12,472 nucleotides of DNA from NCBI GenBank assembly GCA_003449595.1, contig DMHB01000314.1:1-12472 (forward strand). The letters run 5' to 3'. The translations under genes and the position numbers were made by a program. The notes below the pieces were generated by a model, which worked only from the letters and a program-made list of their open reading frames with translations, made no database searches and had not been told where the DNA came from. Origin of the DNA: Microscillaceae bacterium. GTDB taxonomy: Bacteria > Bacteroidota > Bacteroidia > Cytophagales > Microscillaceae. Shown here piece by piece: positions 7,209-12,472 of the stretch (positions are counted from its first letter, which is position 1; each line of letters starts with the position of its first letter).

Positions 7209-7343
7209 ATGCAAGCTAATCGCTTTCTATTTGCTGAATATCTATTAAGTTCAGAGCAATTATTTAATGAAAACACCAACAAGACCTACGAGGATCGATA
7301 TTTCGATAACTATGCCGAAGCCTATGCTTGGTGTATGGCCTGA
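7209..7343 (+). CDS. Possible 44-residue small protein, unknown
   Basis: An ATG-to-TGA ORF of 44 codons fills most of the gap between the recQ start and the end of the permease gene. The product begins MQANRFLFAEYLLSSEQ and has an acidic, aromatic-rich C-terminus, YEDRYFDNYAEAYAWCMA (residues 27-44), with five Tyr and one Trp in 18 residues. That composition is unlike random AT-rich translation. An in-frame TAG lies two codons before the ATG, so it is not the tail of a larger frame. It runs divergently from recQ and converges on the permease gene with a 15-bp gap. No ribosome-binding site or clear promoter was found, but this is common in Bacteroidota. It does not match any family I know; it could be a real microprotein, a gene remnant or chance. 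Confidence 0.35.
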   Translation: MQANRFLFAEYLLSSEQLFNENTNKTYEDRYFDNYAEAYAWCMA

Positions 7344-7358
7344 GCGCCAATGATTTGC

Positions 7359-8090
7359 TTAGAGTAATGGTTTGACCAATGCGAACAGGCCAGTGAGTAG
7401 GATAAGCCATAAAACCCAGGTTCGAAACTGGTCTTCTGACATTTTTGCCAAGATTTTTTTACCAAGCCAAGTGCCCACAAAACTAACTACTAAGAGAAGC
7501 GGTATCAGGTACAAATCGTGGGTATGCACATAGCCATTCCAGGTATAAATCACGCTACGGCTGGCATCAATACAGAGGTCGATAAGTACTGAGGTGGCAA
7601 TGAAAGTGTCTGTTTTGAGGTTGAAAGCCGCTAATGTCAAACCACGCACAGCCCCTCCTGTACCTAATAAGCCTGCCAATAAACCCGAAATAGCTCCACC
7701 TGTCAGCGTAACCGGCAGGGTGGGAGGCAGTACAAAGTTTCGGAAAATCAATAACAGCAAGCTCAACACAATCAGGAAAGAAGCTAATAAGATTGTAAGC
7801 CAATTCGTTGGTACATATTGACTGAGCCAAGCGCCAACAATGACTGCCAGCACTGCCGGTATGCCTAACCAGACCACCAATCGATAGTCTAAGCCTTGGC
7901 GGAAAAGCGTGATTTTGGCAATGTTGCTCGATACGTGAAAAACAGCAGTAATGCCCAGCACAGAATGGAAATCCATAAAATAACTGGCTATCGGTACAAA
8001 AAACATAGAAGACCCAAAGCCGCCAATCGTGCCCAATATCTCGGCGAGTAAGGCCAGCAGCAAAAAATATAATAAGTGTTCTGTGGTCAT
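7359..8090 (-). CDS. TSUP family permease (TauE/SafE type)
   Basis: A 243-residue, very hydrophobic protein with about eight membrane segments and the internal two-fold repeat of the TSUP (sulfite exporter TauE/SafE) family. The signature GTIGGFGSSMFFVP is at 20-33 in the first half and GLLAGLLGTGGAVRG at 136-150 in the second. A hydrophilic loop around residues 60-70 (TLFRQGLDYR) separates segments as usual, and the C-terminus ends in a hydrophobic helix. Family members export or import small sulfur-containing or organic anions (sulfite, sulfoacetate and others) across the inner membrane. The substrate here cannot be inferred, since no sulfur gene lies nearby. The ATG at 8090 is directly followed by the first membrane helix. 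Confidence 0.88.
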   Translation of the reverse strand: MTTEHLLYFLLLALLAEILGTIGGFGSSMFFVPIASYFMDFHSVLGITAVFHVSSNIAKITLFRQGLDYRLVVWLGIPAVLAVIVGAWLSQYVPTNWLTILLASFLIVLSLLLLIFRNFVLPPTLPVTLTGGAISGLLAGLLGTGGAVRGLTLAAFNLKTDTFIATSVLIDLCIDASRSVIYTWNGYVHTHDLYLIPLLLVVSFVGTWLGKKILAKMSEDQFRTWVLWLILLTGLFALVKPLL

Positions 8091-8436
8091 TTGAAATAAG
8101 TTTTCAGGAATTTGCCGAAAGGCGAGTTTTTTAATGTAGAGGAATAAACAAGTCGGCGTTTTCGTAAAATTATCAGCTAAAAAGAGCCGTAATGTTGGTT
8201 AATTGCTGATTTTTTTGGCAATTCATCGCTTCTACGCTTGAATCAAGTCGATTAAAATCATAAATCAAGATTTTCGCTCACAATTCTTTGTCAGCAATTC
8301 AATGATTAGGATGAATTGTTTCAAACATATTAATTCATCGTTTTGTCATATTTGCTAAACTGATCATTGGCGTAGTTGCCTATGGCCATTTTTACAGATG
8401 ATTGTTCAATTTGCACACCTTTTTTCATTCAACGTT
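8091..8436. other. Divergent intergenic region with repeated AATTCA elements
   Basis: This 346-bp AT-rich stretch separates the divergent permease and NTF2-like genes, so it should hold promoters for both. CAATTCA occurs at 8219-8225 and 8295-8301, and its complement TGAATTG at 8312-8318. The last two form a perfect 7-bp inverted repeat with a 10-bp gap. AATTCATCG is repeated at 8220-8228 and 8332-8340. AATTGCTGA (8201-8209) is the exact reverse complement of 8291-8299. CATATTTG at 8343-8350 is one mismatch from the -7 consensus on the plus strand. No convincing ORF or RNA gene was seen. Confidence 0.4.
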
Positions 8437-8931
8437 ATGCCCAATACTACTACACTCTTCGCTTTAGACCAAATCCGGACTGTAAAAGCCAAGCCAGGGT
8501 TTGAGTCCTTGCCTTTTTATCAGCACACCGTCAGTATGTTAGAATGTGTGAGTACACACAATTTTGACGTATTAGCCAGTATTTGTGATGATGATTTTGG
8601 TATCATCGACTTAGATCCGCAAGGCAAAAGTGTGGTGGTAGCCAATCGCGCCGAATGGGAAAACTGGTTTCAGTCACTTTTTGCCAAGTTGAAGGAAATG
8701 AAAGCGCAAACCAATTCGGAAATTATCAACTACCAAGCCATCCAAACTGCTGAAATGGGGTATTGTGTTTTAGACTTTTGTCAAAATTTAGAAGTTGGCG
8801 GATTTGTGGGCAAGTTCTTTTGTGTGGCTACCATTATCTGGAAAAAAGTTGGCGAGGAGTGGAAAGAGTCGCGTTGGCACGTTTCGCTCATCCGTACTGA
8901 GCCTGAAAACCTGCTTCAGATGGTGGGATAG
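8437..8931 (+). CDS. NTF2-like (SnoaL/DUF4440 type) protein
   Basis: A cytosolic protein of 164 residues if translation starts at ATG 8437, or 177 if it starts at ATG 8398. The later start is preferred because MPNTTTLFALDQ makes a natural N-terminus, whereas the 13 extra residues (MIVQFAHLFSFNV) are an isolated hydrophobic stretch; the earlier start cannot be excluded. The body fits the cone-shaped NTF2-like fold: an opening helix pair (YQHTVSMLECVSTHNFDVLASICDDD), a helix with the residues EWENWFQSLFAKL, then a curved sheet ending in the WKESRWHVSLIR strand. The fold serves as small-molecule enzyme or binding domain in many contexts; no catalytic set is recognisable here. It stands 87 bp upstream of the acetyltransferase gene on the same strand. 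Confidence 0.72.
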   Translation: MPNTTTLFALDQIRTVKAKPGFESLPFYQHTVSMLECVSTHNFDVLASICDDDFGIIDLDPQGKSVVVANRAEWENWFQSLFAKLKEMKAQTNSEIINYQAIQTAEMGYCVLDFCQNLEVGGFVGKFFCVATIIWKKVGEEWKESRWHVSLIRTEPENLLQMVG

Positions 8932-8966
8932 GGCAACTTTTTACTGTGAACAGGATTGGCTGTTTG

Positions 8967-8991
8967 ATAAAAAAGCTGCAATGTTTTTTAT
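8967..8991. terminator. 8-bp AT inverted repeat after the NTF2-like gene
   Basis: ATAAAAAA (8967-8974) and TTTTTTAT (8984-8991) are perfectly complementary around the nine-base loop GCTGCAATG. It lies 35 bp after the NTF2-like stop codon and directly before the candidate promoter of the acetyltransferase gene. The stem is AT-only, so it would be a weak intrinsic terminator; chance A/T runs are a fair alternative. Confidence 0.25.
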
Positions 8992-8999
8992 TAAATTTG
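8992..8999 (+). promoter_or_regulatory. Candidate -7 box for the acetyltransferase gene
   Basis: TAAATTTG is an exact match to the Bacteroidota -7 consensus TAnnTTTG, 19 bp before the ATG at 9019, giving a leader of only about 12 nt. The nearest TTTG (8963-8966) is 25 bp upstream, longer than the usual 19-21 bp. The identical octamer also precedes the five-PAS gene. Confidence 0.35.
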
Positions 9000-9018
9000 C
9001 CTAAACCAACATCCTACA

Positions 9019-9513
9019 ATGCCACTACTTATTCGCCCTAAGCACCCCGACGATTGGCCGCAGGTTGCACAAATTTATCAAGAAGGCATAGATACCGGTG
9101 TCGCCACTTTTGAAACCCAGGTGCCTGCTTATGCCGATTGGGACAAATCGCATACCGACTATGGCAGGCTTATAGCCGAAGTAGATGGGCAAGTGGCAGG
9201 TTGGGCAGCGCTTACGCCGGTGTCGTCGCGTTGTGTGTATGCCGGAGTAGCCGAAGTGAGTGTTTATGTGGCTTCTTGGGCGCGTGGACAAGGGATAGGG
9301 CGCGCTTTGCTGCAAGCATTGATAGCCACCAGCGAGCAACAAGGCTTGTGGACACTTGAAGCAGTCATTTTTAGCAAAAACTTACCCAGCATTGCTTTGC
9401 ACCGTAGCGTAGGCTTTCGCCTGATTGGATACCAAGAAAAAATAGGCCAATTGCAAGGATGCTGGCACGATATAACCCTGATGGAACGAAGAAGTAAAAG
9501 CGTAGGTAGTTGA
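9019..9513 (+). CDS. GNAT N-acetyltransferase, phosphinothricin acetyltransferase type
   Basis: A 164-residue cytosolic acetyltransferase that moves the acetyl group of acetyl-CoA to a primary amine. The GNAT acetyl-CoA loop is ARGQGIGRALL (88-98). The pattern specific to the phosphinothricin/methionine sulfone acetyltransferase subgroup is also visible: IYQEGIDTGVATFET (19-33), the strand AEVSVYV with Glu79, NLPSIALHRSVGFRLIGY (121-138) and a WHDITLMER ending (149-157). Length is normal. In bacteria these enzymes mostly acetylate methionine sulfoximine, methionine sulfone or similar amino acid analogues; herbicide resistance is a side activity. The start ATG at 9019 directly precedes the conserved N-terminal IRP strand. 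The next gene starts 39 bp on, so the two are probably cotranscribed. Confidence 0.88.
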   Translation: MPLLIRPKHPDDWPQVAQIYQEGIDTGVATFETQVPAYADWDKSHTDYGRLIAEVDGQVAGWAALTPVSSRCVYAGVAEVSVYVASWARGQGIGRALLQALIATSEQQGLWTLEAVIFSKNLPSIALHRSVGFRLIGYQEKIGQLQGCWHDITLMERRSKSVGS

Positions 9514-9552
9514 GTGCCGGATTATAAATTTATTTTATAGATCTTTGAAACA

Positions 9553-10020
9553 ATGCACCCTATTCAAAAATTTTTTGTCAAAAACACGGTGGCCTTCACA
9601 CTAAAAATGCTGGCCTTTGTAGCTCGCAGGCCAAAATGGCGGAAACTGTCGGATTGGCTGACTACAACTTTGGCTAATTCAACAATTCGATCAAAACGAA
9701 TCAGACAAGCCACTGATTTACAGCAACTTGGTGAGCAATGGCAAAGGGGATTCCCCAGCAAGAAACAAGTACCCATTAGCCATATAGATGAACGAACGGT
9801 GTATGCCGAAATACACACTCCTTGTCCTTTGCGAGGCACAGGCGACACGCACGCTTGTTATGCGATGATGCGCTACGATCGCGAGATTGTGAAGAAAGCG
9901 GGCGGGGTATTTGTTGTTTTACAGTCGCAGGCTACCCCCGGTCAAACTTTTTGCAAAGTGGCGATGCGATTCCAACAGGCCGATGTGTCAGATTTGGTGT
10001 CGGCTCACCTGCAAAAATAA
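9553..10020 (+). CDS. Conserved protein, possibly of the L-2-amino-thiazoline-4-carboxylic acid hydrolase family
   Basis: A 155-residue protein with a basic, helical N-terminus (about 1-66) and a conserved-looking C-terminal domain. The striking block runs from TPCPLRGTGDTHACYAMM (89-106) through YDR (108-110) to GGVFVVLQSQATPGQTFCK (117-135), with Cys91, Asp98, His100, Cys102 and Cys134 as candidate functional residues. The pattern resembles bacterial proteins filed under the ATC hydrolase family (PF14196 type). The assignment is from memory and membership does not prove the thiazoline-hydrolysing reaction. There is no signal peptide, though residues 12-24 are mildly hydrophobic. It follows the acetyltransferase gene by 39 bp and converges on the alpha/beta hydrolase gene with a 31-bp gap. 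ATG 9553 is the first in-frame start after the previous gene. Confidence 0.72.
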   Translation: MHPIQKFFVKNTVAFTLKMLAFVARRPKWRKLSDWLTTTLANSTIRSKRIRQATDLQQLGEQWQRGFPSKKQVPISHIDERTVYAEIHTPCPLRGTGDTHACYAMMRYDREIVKKAGGVFVVLQSQATPGQTFCKVAMRFQQADVSDLVSAHLQK

Positions 10021-10051
10021 ATTTGTAAGAAAATAGAGAGACCAGTACGAC

Positions 10052-10942
10052 TTACTTGCTCAGAAAATTCTTCACTGCTTCCAAATATTCTTCTCGTTGG
10101 TCTAACCAGCCATAATGGCCGCAGTTGTCAAGCAATACGAGGGAGGCGTTCGGGAAATTTTGAGCAATTTCTTGTGCCGTTTCTACCGCGATGATGTCGT
10201 TTTGGCCTTGTAGCACAAGTACCGGTTGGGCGAAGGCGTGAAACTTGCCGGTATAGTTGTAGCCTATTGCTTGTAGGTTCTGAAATACCAGGCCGTTTAT
10301 AGTAAAATTGACTTGTAGCAGCCTTTCGGCGATGGCTGGTGCGTGGTTTTTGTCATACACATAAGCGTTGGCCAACAGCGAAGCCCTTTTTTGTAAGTTA
10401 TAGGCTGTATTTTCACCTTTATTCAGTTTTTCTTGGTAATAGGCTAAGCTGTCACGTTGTTCAGCAGTCAATAACGTTTGGATGCGGTTGCCTACATACT
10501 CGCTAAACTTTAGCGTAAGCCCTCCCGACGAGGAAAATATTATTTTTTCAATCCGTTCGGGGTATAAGGCTGCATAATGTGTGGCCAAAATACCCCCAAA
10601 AGAATGCCCCATAACCGTCCATTTTTCAAAGCCCAATTTTTTCCGAAGCACTTCTAAGTCTTCCACCATCCGATCAATCGTGATGGTCGAAGCGTCGATG
10701 GGTTCGATGATAGACTTGCCTGTGCCGCGCTGATCGAAAATAATGGTTTGGTAATTGAGTGCAGCTATTTCTTGTGCAATGCCTGCAAACCCGTCGCTGT
10801 TCATTCCAGGGCCACCGTTGATGATTACCACAGGCTTGCCTTGCCCAAAGGTGCGGTAGTTGACTACGAAGTCTTGGGTAAACCAAAGGTTATATAAGTA
10901 GCCTAAAGAAAAAAGCAAGCAATATAAATAAGAAGTTTGCAT
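10052..10942 (-). CDS. Alpha/beta hydrolase, prolyl aminopeptidase-like (S33 type)
   Basis: A 296-residue serine hydrolase. The oxyanion-hole motif NGGPG is at 42-46, the DQRGTGKS motif at 70-77, and the nucleophile elbow GHSFGG at 112-117 with Ser114. The rest of the triad is probably Asp249 (GQNDI) and His276 (NCGHYGW). A helical cap at about 140-235 fits the prolyl iminopeptidase group, but the cap does not reveal the substrate, so an ester or amide other than an N-terminal proline is possible. Residues 3-22 are hydrophobic and precede FTQDF, suggesting a signal peptide or membrane anchor and action in the envelope; no lipobox is visible. The gene follows the histidine kinase gene on the same strand after an 80-bp gap holding a nine-base direct repeat. 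Confidence 0.88.
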   Translation of the reverse strand: MQTSYLYCLLFSLGYLYNLWFTQDFVVNYRTFGQGKPVVIINGGPGMNSDGFAGIAQEIAALNYQTIIFDQRGTGKSIIEPIDASTITIDRMVEDLEVLRKKLGFEKWTVMGHSFGGILATHYAALYPERIEKIIFSSSGGLTLKFSEYVGNRIQTLLTAEQRDSLAYYQEKLNKGENTAYNLQKRASLLANAYVYDKNHAPAIAERLLQVNFTINGLVFQNLQAIGYNYTGKFHAFAQPVLVLQGQNDIIAVETAQEIAQNFPNASLVLLDNCGHYGWLDQREEYLEAVKNFLSK

Positions 10943-10969
10943 AAAATTGATAGGGTAGTCTGAGGTATG

Positions 10970-11003
10970 TCAAGTTAATAAACCACACACACTATCAAGT
11001 TAA
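10970..11003. repeat. Direct repeat TCAAGTTAA, 25 bp apart
   Basis: TCAAGTTAA occurs at 10970-10978 and again at 10995-11003, reading TTAACTTGA twice on the minus strand just upstream of the hydrolase start at 10942. A 25-bp step puts the copies on nearly the same face of the helix, give or take half a turn. They could be binding sites for a regulator, but no known motif is recognised. Confidence 0.35.
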
Positions 11004-11022
11004 ATATTTTCTATGAGTAGGC

Positions 11023-12472
11023 TTATTTCTTTGGCAAGAAAAATCTGAAAATAGCCCCTGAGCCTAATTCTGAATCCACTTCAATATAGCCTCCTTGGGC
11101 TTCAATAAACTCTTTGCTGATGGCTAATCCTAAGCCGGAGCCTTGCGATTTATTTCCGGGAATCCGAAAATATCTGTCAAAAACCTTGTGGATGTATTGT
11201 TTGTCTATTCCTTTTCCAAAATCTTGAACTTCAAAAATAATATGAGCACTATGGCTCAAGCAGCGAATAATGATTTTAGCGTTTTCGTGTGAATACCGAA
11301 TTCCATTTGAAATTAAATTATTTATTACCCAAGTAGTTTTCTCAACATCGACGGTCAAATGGTCAATATTTTCTTCAATTTCTAATACAACTTCAATATT
11401 TTTCTCGTTTGCAGAAGCTTGGGTGGCTTGTAAGGCATTGTTGATCAATGTTTTAGGATGAGTTTGGGTGAGGTTTAGTATAATTTTTCCTGCTTCTACC
11501 TGAGAAATACCCAAAAGCTCGGTTGTAATCAGTAAGAGTCGTTTACAATCGTCGCCTATATTGTCGATAAGTTGGTGTTGCTCGTCATTCAGTGTGCCAA
11601 TTTTCTTGTCTTTTAGCAACTTTACACCCATCTGAATGGCAGCTATGGGGGTTTTTAACTCATGCGAAACATTGGCAATGAAATTTGTTTTAGCCACATC
11701 CAATTCCTTGTAAGTAGTGATGTTGTGCAACATAAATAAATACCCTATTAAATTTTCATTTTCATGGTCGTTGGTTTGGGCATAAATAGGTTCAATATGT
11801 TTTTCAAAGTAGTTTTCTTTTCCATTTTGGTAAATTTTAAGTGGCTCGGAAGCTAAAGTTGCACCTGAAGCAGGCCTACCCAATAAGTCTTGGGTTAGTA
11901 AGCGCATCAAATCGTTGTAAAGTGCGACTTCTTCTGCTTGCAAACCAACCAATTCCGATTTACCTATTCCAAGTACTTCCAAGGCTTCTTGATTGGCAAA
12001 CATAATTAGGCGGTTTTCATCAAAACCGATGATAGGGTCTTCAATGTTGTTGATCAACGCCTCAATGCGTGTTTTTTCGAAGATTATTTTTGAGAGGTTG
12101 CTGTTTTGGTATTCTTCAAGCTTTGCAGCCATCTTATTAAAATTATTGGCCAGTTCTTCAAATTCATCATTTCTATCAAATCGTAGCCGCTGGCTGTAAT
12201 TGCGTGCAGCAATTTGGGCAATGCTATGGTTAAGGGCACGAATAGGGTTGGCAATATGGGCAGGTAGATTGGTAACTAATATTAAAGATGCCAGCAAACA
12301 CAAAGTACTCGAAAAAACAATCCAAAAAGTAGCTTGTTTGGCACTCTGAGAAGCAACCTGCCCTTTGCGCATAATGGCACTGAGGTTGAGTTGCATAATT
12401 TCACCTAATAATTGACGCAAGTAGGATGCCTGTTTGGAGTCCTGAGGGTTTAGTTTGAATTGTTGAAATGTT
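11023..12472 (-). CDS. Membrane sensor histidine kinase (HAMP-PAS-HisKA-HATPase), 5' end outside the window
   Basis: The frame is open to the right edge: the 17 codons before the TTG at 12418-12420 contain no stop, so that TTG is not the start. Numbering from it, 1-28 look like the end of a periplasmic helical sensor region and 31-54 form a membrane helix. HAMP covers 50-105 (NPIRALNHSIAQIAARNYS) and PAS about 115-235. The HisKA H-box VSHELKTPIAAIQ is at 251-263 with His253 (codon 11662-11664). The ATPase domain covers about 320-465, with the N-box NNLISNGIRYS (367-377), DFGKGID (400-406), the F-box FDRYFR (414-419) and GSGLGLAIS (427-435). All catalytic motifs are intact, so it should autophosphorylate. 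No response regulator lies in the window. Architecture resembles KinB-like kinases, which in some Bacteroidota sit near kdp potassium genes (recollection, untested here). Confidence 0.9.
   Translation of the reverse strand, partial: TFQQFKLNPQDSKQASYLRQLLGEIMQLNLSAIMRKGQVASQSAKQATFWIVFSSTLCLLASLILVTNLPAHIANPIRALNHSIAQIAARNYSQRLRFDRNDEFEELANNFNKMAAKLEEYQNSNLSKIIFEKTRIEALINNIEDPIIGFDENRLIMFANQEALEVLGIGKSELVGLQAEEVALYNDLMRLLTQDLLGRPASGATLASEPLKIYQNGKENYFEKHIEPIYAQTNDHENENLIGYLFMLHNITTYKELDVAKTNFIANVSHELKTPIAAIQMGVKLLKDKKIGTLNDEQHQLIDNIGDDCKRLLLITTELLGISQVEAGKIILNLTQTHPKTLINNALQATQASANEKNIEVVLEIEENIDHLTVDVEKTTWVINNLISNGIRYSHENAKIIIRCLSHSAHIIFEVQDFGKGIDKQYIHKVFDRYFRIPGNKSQGSGLGLAISKEFIEAQGGYIEVDSELGSGAIFRFFLPKK

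Noticed and set aside
9025..9342. 105-codon minus-strand ORF inside the acetyltransferase gene
   Set aside because: It is antisense to a gene with a clear acetyl-CoA loop and has no recognisable motif of its own.
9564..9848. 94-codon minus-strand ORF opposite the ATC hydrolase-like gene
   Set aside because: It is antisense to a conserved-looking coding frame and shows no domain; the cysteine-rich look comes from the complementary codons.
10674..10886. 70-codon ORF in another frame of the alpha/beta hydrolase gene
   Set aside because: The true frame there encodes the oxyanion and DQRGTGKS motifs; the other frame gives a His/Arg-rich shadow.
12418..12420. TTG as start of the right-edge histidine kinase
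   Set aside because: Seventeen more sense codons follow towards the edge and the membrane sensor region would otherwise be cut, so the start is outside the window.

Overview
The window looks like chromosomal DNA of a Bacteroidota bacterium, most likely of the Cytophagales type. The base composition is moderately AT-rich and there are no Shine-Dalgarno-like sequences in front of most genes. A few intergenic regions carry the Bacteroidota -7 element TAnnTTTG. The gene families are typical of gliding, environmental Bacteroidota: a multi-PAS protein ending in a WxxSHExRxPLANILG H-box, a HAMP-PAS histidine kinase, a YbjN-like protein and an NTF2-like protein. No tRNA, rRNA, CRISPR array, insertion sequence or phage gene was seen. 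The organism assignment is inference from these traits, not from a marker gene.

Layout. Positions 1-1228 (+) hold the 3' part of a YbjN-like gene and, 25 bp on, an integral-membrane fatty acid hydroxylase/sterol desaturase with the full set of histidine boxes. It converges on a 699-residue cytosolic protein at 1323-3422 (-), which has five PAS-type sensor domains and a histidine-kinase H-box but no ATP-binding domain. Upstream of it, 3423-3647 is a regulatory intergenic region with a perfect 13-bp palindrome, a -7 box on the minus strand, and a plus-strand hairpin plus T-run that may end a small RNA.

Positions 3648-7086 (-) form a two-gene operon with a 17-bp overlap. The first gene encodes a RecQ-type helicase fused to a ComF-like phosphoribosyltransferase and an HRDC domain. 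The second encodes a divergent DprA/Smf protein. Helicase, ComF-like domain and DprA are the three activities that handle incoming single-stranded DNA in natural transformation, so the pair reads as a compact DNA uptake, recombination or repair module. A role in defence is possible. This is the most interesting part of the window.

Positions 7087-7358 hold the likely recQ promoter and a 44-codon ORF. A TSUP (TauE/SafE-type) permease follows at 7359-8090 (-). After a 346-bp intergenic region rich in AATTCA-type repeats come three plus-strand genes: an NTF2-like protein, a GNAT N-acetyltransferase of the phosphinothricin acetyltransferase type, and a conserved protein resembling the L-2-amino-thiazoline-4-carboxylic acid hydrolase family. 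These converge on a minus-strand alpha/beta hydrolase of the prolyl aminopeptidase type (10052-10942). The window ends inside a membrane HAMP-PAS histidine kinase (11023 to the right edge) that is complete at its C-terminus.
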